Source: a bacterium
GTDB lineage: Bacteria > Chloroflexota > Chloroflexia > Chloroflexales > Kallotenuaceae
Reading direction: 5' to 3'
DNA length: 64,000 bases
Assembly: GCA_016781525.1 (NCBI GenBank)
Contig: JADDQE010000040.1
Location: 53,123 to 117,122, forward strand
Shown here: one piece after another, positions 1 through 8,948 of the stretch
Layout of the letters: each line of letters starts with the position of its first letter
Numbering within the stretch: the stretch's first letter is position 1
The notes under the pieces: model-generated
Database searches by the model: none
Told to the model about the DNA's origin: nothing
Seen by the model: the letters and a program-made list of their open reading frames with translations, nothing else
Program-made: the position numbers and the translations under genes

Positions 1-701
1 TTGTGAATATGGCCGAGCGCGACGTAATCAATGCCAGGTAGGGCTAGGAGCGAGCGTGGAATGACAAGATCCTGCCCTAGCATGACGCTCCGCTCGGCGC
101 CATAAGTCGCCCCGCCGATTGTTCCATGAAATGTTAGCACTGTTGGGATGGACGGGTCGAGCCGCTCGACCGTTCCCTCGATAAAGCTGCCGACACGACT
201 GAGAATTTCGGTTTCGAGCGCGCTCATCGGTAGCCCAATCATCTCGTCTTTGGTCAACAGCGCCTGCCGGTTAAGCCATGGCACCGCGATAATCTGGATC
301 GAACCGGCGCGCGTATTAATCAAGTGGAAGCGCATACGTGACGCGATCGTAACGCCTTCGATCTCGAGTGTGTCGAAAATCTCGACGGAGTGCGCGCGGG
401 TGCTGGTGGCGGGCGCATCATGATTGCCAGTTAGAATAAAAATAGGAAGGCCAGCGCGAACGACGCGGTTGAGCCGACGCGCGAACTCACGCTGGTGGGT
501 CGGGTTCGGGGTGCGATTCTTGTAGATGTCGCCGGCAATCAGCACAAGGTCGACGGGCTCGCGCTCAAGCGCATAGTCAAGCACGTCGTCGAAGCGGTGG
601 AGGTAATCCTCGAGGCGCGTATGAAGGCCAGTTTGCGGGTTGGGATGGCCGTAGTTCTCCATCCCGATATGAATATCGGCCAAATGTAGCAGTTTTGGCA
701 T
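1..701 (-). CDS. Metallophosphoesterase / SbcD-like DNA repair exonuclease (partial, runs off left edge)
   Basis: Minus-strand translation from the ATG at 701: MPKLLHLADIHIGMENYGHPNPQTGLHTRLEDYLHRFDDVLDYALEREPVDLVLIAGDIYKNRTPNPTHQREFARRL; DxH and GD metallophosphatase motifs. Confidence 0.85.
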   Translation of the reverse strand, partial: MPKLLHLADIHIGMENYGHPNPQTGLHTRLEDYLHRFDDVLDYALEREPVDLVLIAGDIYKNRTPNPTHQREFARRLNRVVRAGLPIFILTGNHDAPATSTRAHSVEIFDTLEIEGVTIASRMRFHLINTRAGSIQIIAVPWLNRQALLTKDEMIGLPMSALETEILSRVGSFIEGTVERLDPSIPTVLTFHGTIGGATYGAERSVMLGQDLVIPRSLLALPGIDYVALGHIH

Positions 702-877
702 GACGACCTGTATAAGGCGAATAAATGAGAAACAGTAGGCACGGAGCGGCGCTGTGGGAGGCCGCAGGCGGTAGCGCTCTTAGATTTTGTTTACGTTTGT
801 CCGGTATTATACTACATAATGTTGCACGTTAGCGCATGGTGATCGCACGCGGTGGGCGACGAGATGAGGAGTAGGGT

Positions 878-2158
878 ATGAAGCGGATAGCAGGGTGGCG
901 TCCGCCACTATGGATGGTCGCGGTCTTGATGGGCTGTACGCTGGCGCTGGGCACGGGCGCTGGGTATGTTCAAGGTGCTGCCAGCAACGGTCAGTGTACC
1001 GAGGCGGCCGAGGTGTGCCAAAAATTTACGAACTTCTGGAAGGTCTGGAACCTGGCCGAAGAGCGCTTTTTGGATCCAAAGGCTGTCGAATCCGACGAGA
1101 TGATCGCGGGCGCGATCAACGGTATGCTGGACAGCCTCAACGACCAAGGCCACACGCGCTACCTCACCCCTGAGCAGGCCAAGTATCAGCAGGAAGCTTT
1201 AGAGGGTGAGTTCGAGGGCATCGGAGCTTATATCCGCCAGGAAGGCGAGTACCCGACGATCGTTGCACCGATCGAAGGCTCACCGGCAGAGGCGGCAGGC
1301 ATTGAAGCGGGTGATATGATCCTACGCGTCAACGGCGAGACGACGCGCGGCCTCGAGCTTGAAGAGGTCATTCGTCGTGTGCGCGGCAAGCCTGGCACGA
1401 CTGTGAAGCTCCAGATTCAACATCTAGAGCAGGAAGCGCCGGTCGAGATCACCGTTAAGCGTGCGGCCATCACTGTTCCCATGGTGACGTGGCGGATGTT
1501 GCCCGGCAAAGTCGCCTTGATCAAGCTGTCGCGGTTCGGCGACACGGCCAAGCCAGAGGTCCAGCAAGCGCTTAACGAGGCGAAGCAGCAGGGCGCCCAA
1601 AAGCTAATCTTCGACTTGCGCAACAATCCGGGTGGCCTGCTACCACAGGCAATCGGCGTGACCAGCCAGTTCCTGCCGGAAGGCGAGACGATCTTGCGGG
1701 TACGCGATCGGAACGGCAAGGAAGAAGTGTATAAGTCGAACGAGTCTCAGCCCGAGACGGAGCTGCCGATGGTTGTTCTGATCAACCAGGGCTCGGCGTC
1801 GTCATCTGAGATTTTCACAGGCGCCTTACAGGACTATGGTCGTGCAAAGGTGATCGGCGTACAAACACCGGGTGCCGGAAGCGTGCTCTCGCCGATTCAG
1901 CTTGATGATGGCTCGGCAGTTTACCTAGGCACTGCGGAGTGGCTGACTCCCAAGGGGCGCAAGATACGCCATGAGGGTGTTAAGCCCGACATTACGGAGG
2001 GGCTGCCGATCGATGTAGAGCCGCTTACGCCGACGACGGCGAAGCGACTGACAGATGAGCAGCTTCTCGAGACCGAGGACACCCAGATCGCGCGGGCATT
2101 GCAGGAGCTTGGCGTACCTACAAGCGCAAGCAGCACGGCCTCTGAGGCTAAGAAGTAA
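878..2158 (+). CDS. S41 family C-terminal processing peptidase with PDZ domain
   Basis: Signal-like N-terminus, PDZ segment (GIGAYIRQEGEYPTIVAPIEGSPAEAAGIEAGDMILRVNG), LRNNPGGLL and GSASSSEI catalytic motifs. Confidence 0.93.
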   Translation: MKRIAGWRPPLWMVAVLMGCTLALGTGAGYVQGAASNGQCTEAAEVCQKFTNFWKVWNLAEERFLDPKAVESDEMIAGAINGMLDSLNDQGHTRYLTPEQAKYQQEALEGEFEGIGAYIRQEGEYPTIVAPIEGSPAEAAGIEAGDMILRVNGETTRGLELEEVIRRVRGKPGTTVKLQIQHLEQEAPVEITVKRAAITVPMVTWRMLPGKVALIKLSRFGDTAKPEVQQALNEAKQQGAQKLIFDLRNNPGGLLPQAIGVTSQFLPEGETILRVRDRNGKEEVYKSNESQPETELPMVVLINQGSASSSEIFTGALQDYGRAKVIGVQTPGAGSVLSPIQLDDGSAVYLGTAEWLTPKGRKIRHEGVKPDITEGLPIDVEPLTPTTAKRLTDEQLLETEDTQIARALQELGVPTSASSTASEAKK

Positions 2159-2178
2159 GCTTCGCGATAATCGACGTT

Positions 2179-2209
2179 AACAGCGGCGCCCCCGTGGGGC
2201 GCCGCTGTT
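2179..2209 (+). terminator. GC-rich stem-loop after the S41 peptidase
   Basis: Perfect 14-bp stem aacagcggcgcccc-cgt-ggggcgccgctgtt. Confidence 0.75.
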
Positions 2210-2388
2210 CGTGTTTAACAGAAGTTTCGGCATCACCGCGCGACAGGTAACAGAGCCTTCACTTAGGCTCTTGCCATGGCCTACGTTTTTCGGCCCCGGC
2301 TGCAATAGCTACACCCAATAAGCAGGCACATGCGAGGCTGTGGGAGATGTCTCCACGCGTGCTCTGAACAACCGCGTCAGCCTTGGCT

Positions 2389-2793
2389 TCAAGGCGGCAC
2401 GATTGACAGCGCTGATAAACGTCGCACATCGTCAAGTTGCCAGCCGGAAAGGTAGCGTGGCCTGCCTTCGACCACGGCCACGATCACCATTAGCATATTC
2501 GGCCAGGCGTCGCGCCGATCCTGGAGCGACGGAAACGCGCTGCTGGTTGGATGGCTATGATAAAAGCCGATAATTTCACTCTCGCGTCGCGGTGATGATG
2601 CCTCGGCGCGCAGCAGTGTGGCTGCATCCAGCAGGAAGTGATGCGTCGGCTTTGGGTGGACGTTGCGGCCACGGATAATGCGTCTGATTTCCAGCTCGGG
2701 CTGGCGCCGACCAACCAGAAGCCCGCAGACCTCCTCGTCAGTGGACGCGCAATGCTCGAAAATCTCGTTGAGCTGTTGACGAGTTAGACGCAT
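2389..2793 (-). CDS. M67 family metallopeptidase (JAMM/MPN+ fold)
   Basis: EVCGLLVG then FYHSHPTSSAFPSLQD (HxH-x7-S-x2-D) motif; likely start MRLTRQQLNEIF at 2793 rather than 2859. Confidence 0.88.
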   Translation of the reverse strand: MRLTRQQLNEIFEHCASTDEEVCGLLVGRRQPELEIRRIIRGRNVHPKPTHHFLLDAATLLRAEASSPRRESEIIGFYHSHPTSSAFPSLQDRRDAWPNMLMVIVAVVEGRPRYLSGWQLDDVRRLSALSIVPP

Positions 2794-3000
2794 AGACACG
2801 CAGCAGGCTACGCCAACGCGAGGGCATGCCAAGCCGGTTGCCCTCGCGTTGGCCGGCAATCCCGAAGGCTGCGGTAGCCGCGCGCAGCCTCTACCGCTAA
2901 GGGGTTTAGTTGACTCAGCACTATTGCCGGCTGCACACGCGGCAGCAGGGGCGACCCGCTGACCTGCTACGTGGTGGAGCAGCCTCCGAGCATCGCTGCT

Positions 3001-3639
3001 TCACCGACGTTGATCGCCAACCGGATCGTTCGCGCGCGTCTGCTCGTACCCTCGATCGGATGCGAGCAGCGGCTGCTGGTGCAAGCCACCCACGTGGATG
3101 CGATTTTCGTCGAGCATCGTGACCGCACTGTACGCTACCATCCGCCCATCCTCGAGCAGCAGCTCCTGCGGCCGCCCCGTATCGATCGTCATCCCGCGCA
3201 GCTTATGCTGGGTGTCAGGCGCTGTGTCGTCGACGACCGCCGTCGACGATGTGAGTACGACCGAGAGCTCGTCCACTGTTCTGCGCTCGGTAGTTAGACC
3301 CGCGCTGAGCGGATGACTGGTATCTGGGACCTGCTGGGTTCTGGTAAACTCTGGCGTCAGCACACTCAGGTCGGGAGTGCTTTCATTCGGATTCCCTAGC
3401 CCCTGATCCATTGTATAGGACGGAAACGCTTTCCAATCATCAGCGCCAAGCTCAAGCGTCAACGCTTCGTCATCCGACTGCCGGAAAACGTTGATCGGCA
3501 CGACCCGCTCAGTCCCTAGAAAGCCGGGATCGACCGTGATTTGGTTGGCGATGCCATTATTGACGATGATGCGGCTCAGCTTACCGAGCTGCGACTCGTT
3601 AGCGTGGACAGGTGCGCCAAAGATTAGTGTAAATCTCAT
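3001..3639 (-). CDS. PRC-barrel-like hypothetical protein
   Basis: N-terminal MRFTLIFGAPVHANESQLGKLSRIIVNNGIANQITVDPGFLGTERVVPINV resembles PRC-barrel; the C-terminal half is uncharacterised. Confidence 0.6.
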   Translation of the reverse strand: MRFTLIFGAPVHANESQLGKLSRIIVNNGIANQITVDPGFLGTERVVPINVFRQSDDEALTLELGADDWKAFPSYTMDQGLGNPNESTPDLSVLTPEFTRTQQVPDTSHPLSAGLTTERRTVDELSVVLTSSTAVVDDTAPDTQHKLRGMTIDTGRPQELLLEDGRMVAYSAVTMLDENRIHVGGLHQQPLLASDRGYEQTRANDPVGDQRR

Positions 3640-3750
3640 ACTGCGTCCTCCTTACCTGCCAGGAACAGCAAGGCGTTTGCCAGCGCTAGACGTGCGGTGG
3701 GGCGTTCTGCTATGATACTCTGCTGCACGTACCTGAAAGGACACCAATAT

Positions 3751-4368
3751 ATGATCTGCCCAGTTTGTGGGGCTGATAATGAAACCGGAGCCGCTTTTTG
3801 TTATCGCTGTGGCAGCTCCCTGAAAGCGACTCCTGGGGCGACGGGGGCAACTGTTAATCTTGGCCGGGCCTCCGCAGCCCCTGACGCCGAGACTGGCGCA
3901 AGAGTGTATGATGCTCCGCCACAGCCTGCGCCTGTCAGGGATTTTGCATCGAGAGGCGCCGATGTGCCGCCAGGGATGTCTGAGACGGAGTTGACTGGTC
4001 CAGGCTACACTGTTCCGGCTCAACCGGTGGCGGCATACACGGTGCCTGCGGGCGTCGGTACCATTCCTGAGCAGAGCAACAGCGCGCTGATCTCGATGAT
4101 TCTAGGGATCACCTCGCTGGTGCTTTTTATGCTGCTGCTGTGTGTGTTTTTCTTGTCGCCACTGTCGGCCGTGGCCGGCATTCCCGCTGTTATTCTCGGC
4201 AGAAACGCGCGGCGTGAGATTAGAGCATCCGGCGGGCGGCTGACCGGGGAGAACATGGCAGTAGCCGGCATCATCATGGGCTGGATTAATATCGGGCTGA
4301 GCGTGTTGATGCTCTGTGCAATTATCGCCTTTTTCGGCATGCTTGCCGCTGGGCTGTCAGCCAGCTAG
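3751..4368 (+). CDS. Zinc-ribbon + DUF4190-like membrane protein
   Basis: MICPVCGADNETGAAFCYRCGSSLK zinc ribbon, linker, then two TM helices with GIPAVILGRNARREIRASGG. Confidence 0.8.
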   Translation: MICPVCGADNETGAAFCYRCGSSLKATPGATGATVNLGRASAAPDAETGARVYDAPPQPAPVRDFASRGADVPPGMSETELTGPGYTVPAQPVAAYTVPAGVGTIPEQSNSALISMILGITSLVLFMLLLCVFFLSPLSAVAGIPAVILGRNARREIRASGGRLTGENMAVAGIIMGWINIGLSVLMLCAIIAFFGMLAAGLSAS

Positions 4369-4387
4369 CCTATTCATAGATACACAG

Positions 4388-5854
4388 ATGATCACTGGCA
4401 ACGTCGCTATTGTGCTTAATGCGCACTTCCCATATGTGCGTCGCGCTGGTCGCTGGCCGCATGGCGAAGAAGCGCTGCATGGGGTGATCGCGGAAAGCTA
4501 TGTGCCGCTCCTGGCGATGCTCTACGACCTGCGTAACAGTGGGCCAGTCGTTCCGTTGACGGTGTCGATTAGCCCAGTATTGCTGGAACAACTGGCCGAC
4601 CCGGTCATCAATAAACATATGTTGTTCTGGCTCGCAGAGTACCGAGGCCGAGTTGAAGGCGACCTCGCGCGCTTTGAGGCTGAGGGTAACGGTCACGGAG
4701 CCTACCTAGCGCGCTTCTATGGTGATTGGCTTGACCATGTCGGGCATAGCTTTGTGCAGCGCTTCGGGCGGAATTTGGTAGCGGCTACCCGCGGCCTGCT
4801 GCGCGAAACAGGTGATGTCCTGCTCGCGCCTGCCACCTACGCGTATTTGCCGCACTTGTCGCCGATCGAGCTGCGGGCGCAGCTGGAGGTCGGCGCAATG
4901 ACGGTGCTGCGGCACCTAGGTAAGCGCCCGAATGGCCTTTGGCTGCCGGCCGGGGGCATGCCGGCGGATGGTCTAGGTATCGCGGAAGAGCTTGGGCTTA
5001 GCTATGCTGTCGGGTCGGCCCATCCGATCACATCGCGTACCGCGGGGGCTTCCCTGCCACTGCTCCATCCTGACAGAACGCTGGTCGAGCACGTCGTCGC
5101 GCTCGGTATGGGCTATCCCGGCGACAGCATGTATCGCGACTTCTACCGACACCATCCGGAGTCCGGCATTCAATACTGGCGTGTGACTGGCCTTGAGGTG
5201 CAGCAAGAGGTAAAAGCCTGGTACGACCCGTATGTCGCGTTCGGACGGGTCGAGGAGCACGCAGCGCATTTTGTGCGAGCGGTGCGGGAGCGTCTTCATG
5301 CAGTTGTTCCACAGGCGTCCCCCGGCGTCGTAGTCGCCTTTGACGTCGACCTGTTTGGACATTGGTGGTTCGAGGGAGTGCGGTGGCTGCAGCACGTTCT
5401 GGTTGGGTTGCGCGATGCCGACGACGTGCAGCTGACGACCGCAACTGGGCTCCAACCCAGCGTGCCCTTTGCCGATGCCGACCCCGGCGAGGCGCACCCA
5501 ATCTTTGATGGGCCGATAGTCACCAATCTGCGGCAGCGTCTTGCTCATGCAGGTGCCACTCTTACACAGATAGCCCAGCAAAACCCAAGCGCCGAGGGCT
5601 TCGTCGAAGCCCTGCTCGGCCAAGCCACACGCGAGCTCCTTTTAGCCCAAAGCAGCGACTGGCCGACGCTGATCGCGACGGGTATGGCCCGCGGGTACGC
5701 CGAACACCGCTTCGACGAGCATCTGTCACGCTTCGAGCAGCTGATCCGTTATGTGACAGATGGTCCGATAACGTCCGAGGCTGACGCCTATCTCCACGAG
5801 ATCGCCGAGCTCGATAATCCTTTTCCATTTATCAACTATCGCTTGTATAGCTGA
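4388..5854 (+). CDS. Glycoside hydrolase family 57 protein (DUF1957 / branching-enzyme-like)
   Basis: GNVAIVLNAHFPYVRRAGRWPHGEEALHGVIAESYVPLL N-terminus typical of GH57; internal VVAFDVDLFGHWWFEG. Confidence 0.85.
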   Translation: MITGNVAIVLNAHFPYVRRAGRWPHGEEALHGVIAESYVPLLAMLYDLRNSGPVVPLTVSISPVLLEQLADPVINKHMLFWLAEYRGRVEGDLARFEAEGNGHGAYLARFYGDWLDHVGHSFVQRFGRNLVAATRGLLRETGDVLLAPATYAYLPHLSPIELRAQLEVGAMTVLRHLGKRPNGLWLPAGGMPADGLGIAEELGLSYAVGSAHPITSRTAGASLPLLHPDRTLVEHVVALGMGYPGDSMYRDFYRHHPESGIQYWRVTGLEVQQEVKAWYDPYVAFGRVEEHAAHFVRAVRERLHAVVPQASPGVVVAFDVDLFGHWWFEGVRWLQHVLVGLRDADDVQLTTATGLQPSVPFADADPGEAHPIFDGPIVTNLRQRLAHAGATLTQIAQQNPSAEGFVEALLGQATRELLLAQSSDWPTLIATGMARGYAEHRFDEHLSRFEQLIRYVTDGPITSEADAYLHEIAELDNPFPFINYRLYS

Positions 5855-5926
5855 CGTGTGGTGAGAGAGGAGCAATGCGCAGGCCGGTAATTATGCCAGC
5901 GAGCATTGCTCGCTGCGCATCGCTCG

Positions 5927-7297
5927 CTATCGTGCGGTATTCGCCGAGATGCGCAGCAGCAGCCCAATGATCAAAAAGTTGATCAGTACTGACGAGCCAC
6001 CATAGGAGATAAATGGCAACGTTATACCTGTGAGCGGGATAACGCGCAGATTGCCGCCGATAATAATAAAGGTTTGCACTGCCAGGATCGACGTGAGGCC
6101 GATCGCGAGAAGCTGCTCGAAGCCACGGAAACGACTGTTAATTGAGAGTGCAGTGTGGTAACCGCGATACATCAGCAGAACATACAACAGCAGAACACCC
6201 AGCGCACCGGCAATACCCATCTCTTCGGCGATGCTGGTAAAGGCGTAGTCGGTATGGGCGGCTGGAACAAGTGCCGGCATGCCCTGTCCGAGCCCCGTGC
6301 CAAAGACGCCGCCGGCTGAAACGGCGTATTGTCCTTGCACAGGTTGGTACCCATTAGCCGCCGTCCAAGGATTCAGCCACAAGTCGACACGCTCGGCAAC
6401 ACGCGCAATGGCGCGATTAAGCACAAATGCACCTGCGCCGAAGGCCCCGAGGCCGGCGAAGACGTACCATCCCTTGTTGGTGGCCACGTACAGCATCGCA
6501 AGAAAGATCGAGAAGAGCAGCAGCGCCGCGCCCAGGTCGCGTTGAATAATGATAATGCCCATCGTCAGTCCCCACATACCGACCATTGGCAGGAGGTAAG
6601 GTAGCGGAGGCAGTCGTAGGCGACCAACGCGGAAGGGAACCTCGTTCATCACCTCGCGGTGCTCGTCGAGGTACGATGCCAAGAAGATCACGAGAATGAC
6701 CTTGAGCAGCTCCGACGGCTGGAGATTAAAGGGCCCGATATCGATCCATAGTCGCTGGTCTTGGCCGGCCGGTCCCTTGCCTGCAACTAGCGTCACGCCG
6801 ACGAGTGCTAGACCCAAAATGATCCAGACCCAACGGTGGTTCTTCAACCAGTCCATGAACGACATGCGCTGGTAGCGGATAAAAATGCGATCCAGAGGAG
6901 CTAGGGCCATGATCAGCAGCAGGAGCACACCAGCCAGCACAAAAGTCGACTGCTTAGCGGCGATCCTGCCGTAGTAGTCGGGCCCGAGGAAAACATTGAA
7001 CTGCGGCTCAAGTCGTGCGGTCAGCAGTAGGCCGAGGCCAGAGAGCACGGCGACGAGTGGGAGGATGAGCTGATCCGCACGGGGCAAGCGCCAGGCTAAA
7101 ATAAAGCTGACGACCACGAAAAGCAGGATTGGGAGACTCGAGGGCCACAGCAGTCGGAGCAAGCCTTGTGCAGTGCGATCGACCTCGCTGCCGGCAAAGC
7201 GCAGCGACGTCAGCAGGTAGCCGCTTGCGAAAAAGAGCAGCGCGGTAATCAGCAGCTGGAGCTCGATGAAGCGGATTCGACGTAGTTTGTCTAGCAT
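5927..7297 (-). CDS. FtsW/RodA/SpoVE family protein (SEDS peptidoglycan polymerase)
   Basis: Polytopic; GITLPFISYGGSSVLINFLIIGLLLRIS signature. Start MLDKLRRIRF at 7297 preferred because a TATAAT box overlaps the longer ORF start. Confidence 0.9.
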   Translation of the reverse strand: MLDKLRRIRFIELQLLITALLFFASGYLLTSLRFAGSEVDRTAQGLLRLLWPSSLPILLFVVVSFILAWRLPRADQLILPLVAVLSGLGLLLTARLEPQFNVFLGPDYYGRIAAKQSTFVLAGVLLLLIMALAPLDRIFIRYQRMSFMDWLKNHRWVWIILGLALVGVTLVAGKGPAGQDQRLWIDIGPFNLQPSELLKVILVIFLASYLDEHREVMNEVPFRVGRLRLPPLPYLLPMVGMWGLTMGIIIIQRDLGAALLLFSIFLAMLYVATNKGWYVFAGLGAFGAGAFVLNRAIARVAERVDLWLNPWTAANGYQPVQGQYAVSAGGVFGTGLGQGMPALVPAAHTDYAFTSIAEEMGIAGALGVLLLYVLLMYRGYHTALSINSRFRGFEQLLAIGLTSILAVQTFIIIGGNLRVIPLTGITLPFISYGGSSVLINFLIIGLLLRISANTAR

Positions 7298-7304
7298 GGA
7301 CGGT

Positions 7305-7312
7305 ATTATACC
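7305..7312 (-). promoter_or_regulatory. Putative -10 box (GGTATAAT) of the rodA/ftsW-like gene
   Basis: Reverse complement reads gggTATAATaccgtccATG; the box ends 7 nt before the preferred start codon. Confidence 0.45.
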
Positions 7313-7361
7313 CGGCATCGGTCCGCCGAAGCGAGTGCGGACCTCATTACGGCGAGCAGTT

Positions 7362-8042
7362 CTACGTGTTAAGCTCGACGACCTCGCCCCGGAGTAGGAA
7401 AATAACCTGCTCCGCCAGGTTTGTGACGCGATCCCCGATCCGCTCGAGGTTATGCGCGAGCGTCAAGAGGTGGATCGCCTCGTCGCCGTATTCAGGCTGC
7501 GACCGCGCAATGTCGATGGTTTCGCGGAAGAGCCGCCGGTAAATGTTATCGATCGCGTGATCGTCGTTGCAGAGCTGCTCGGCGTAGGCGGCGTCACGAC
7601 GCGCAAGGGCATCCAGACCGTTATGGAGCAGCTGTGAGACGCGCTCACCCATCTCTGGGATCAGCTTGGGGAAGCTGCCGGCCATTGCCTGCAGCGGAAA
7701 GAACCCCGGCTCGTTGTTCATCCGCAGAGCGATCTTGCAGCACGTGGCAGCGTGGTCAGCCATACGCTCCATCTCGGGCAGCAAGCTGATGACCACGCTA
7801 ATCTCGCGCAAGTCGCTAGCCATCGGCTGCTGGCGCGCGATGAGTGTGAGGGAGCGTTCATGCAGCCCCTGCGCCGCGCTGTTAATGTTCTTGTCGCCGC
7901 TGATCACCCGCTGCATCAGCTCAATGTCATTCGTGACGACGGCCTGCATCGCCCGTGCGAGTGCTTCCTCGACGCGGCTTCCGAGCGCCAGCGTGTCGGC
8001 CATGAGCCGATCGAGCTGCTCTTGAAAAAATTGACGGCTCAT
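7362..8042 (-). CDS. phoU: Phosphate signalling complex protein PhoU (copy 1)
   Basis: MSRQFFQEQLDRLMADTLALGSRVEEALARAM ... HNLERIGDRVTNLAEQVIFLLRGEVVELNT. Confidence 0.92.
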   Translation of the reverse strand: MSRQFFQEQLDRLMADTLALGSRVEEALARAMQAVVTNDIELMQRVISGDKNINSAAQGLHERSLTLIARQQPMASDLREISVVISLLPEMERMADHAATCCKIALRMNNEPGFFPLQAMAGSFPKLIPEMGERVSQLLHNGLDALARRDAAYAEQLCNDDHAIDNIYRRLFRETIDIARSQPEYGDEAIHLLTLAHNLERIGDRVTNLAEQVIFLLRGEVVELNT

Positions 8043-8133
8043 AGTCCTCTCGGCTTCCAAGGCTCAGGCTCGGAATGCTGGCTGTAGCGCCGGCTACGCT
8101 GCCAGCGGAAACGCGCGGCCTGACACCTCCTAG

Positions 8134-8790
8134 CTAAACGTTAAGGTCGACAACTTGGCCTGTAACCAAAAAGATAAGGCGCTCCGCGATGTTGGTCGCC
8201 CGGTCGGCGACTCGCTCAAGGTTGTGCGCAACAAATATTAAGTGCAGCGCCCGCTCGCTGCTAGCTGGATCACGAACCATCACCTTCAATAGATCATTTT
8301 GAACGACCGTGGTCAGCTGGTCCACCTCGTTATCCGCCATCCCAACACGCCGCGCCGCCTCGGCGTCACGGTTGACAAACGCGTCGAGCGAATCCCGCAG
8401 CATTCGCTGGGCGACCTGCGCCATGCGTGGAATATCCACCAGTGGTTTGAGCAACGGCTCGTTCGCACCACGAATCACGATCTCGGCGATCCCTTCGGCG
8501 TAGTCTCCCATCCGCTCAAGCTCGCTCGCGATGGAGATGACGGCGCTGATCAGCCGCAAGTCTGCGGCGATTGGTGCCTGCCGCGCGATGAGATGGAGCG
8601 CCGTATCCTCGATCGCGTACTGGGCGTGGTCGATAGCGTCGTCGTCGGCTATGATGCGGCGTGCCTCGTCCACATCTTGGGTCTTGAGCGCCTCTATCGC
8701 GCGGCCAATCGAGGTCTCGACCTGGCTCGCCAGACGCAGCAAGCTGTCTTGTAGTTCACTCAGTTGTCGGTCGTATTGCTGGCGCGGCAT
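8134..8790 (-). CDS. phoU: Phosphate signalling complex protein PhoU (copy 2)
   Basis: MPRQQYDRQLSELQDSLLRLASQVETSIGRAIEAL ... HNLERVADRATNIAERLIFLVTGQVVDLNV. Confidence 0.92.
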   Translation of the reverse strand: MPRQQYDRQLSELQDSLLRLASQVETSIGRAIEALKTQDVDEARRIIADDDAIDHAQYAIEDTALHLIARQAPIAADLRLISAVISIASELERMGDYAEGIAEIVIRGANEPLLKPLVDIPRMAQVAQRMLRDSLDAFVNRDAEAARRVGMADNEVDQLTTVVQNDLLKVMVRDPASSERALHLIFVAHNLERVADRATNIAERLIFLVTGQVVDLNV

Positions 8791-8948
8791 GAGCGGTCGT
8801 CCTTTCTAACGACAGTTGACGAAAGGTGTCTAAGGCTTCGCTGGGTGCGAACTGGTGCTTGATTATGAACGAGCGTGACTGCTTGTCGGGCAAAGATATC
8901 GGGTATAGCCCCACCCATTCTGATGTGTACTACCTGTCGCATCATATC

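Noticed and set aside
4973-5623. 216-aa minus-strand ORF
   Set aside because: Antisense to the GH57-family gene; no motif.
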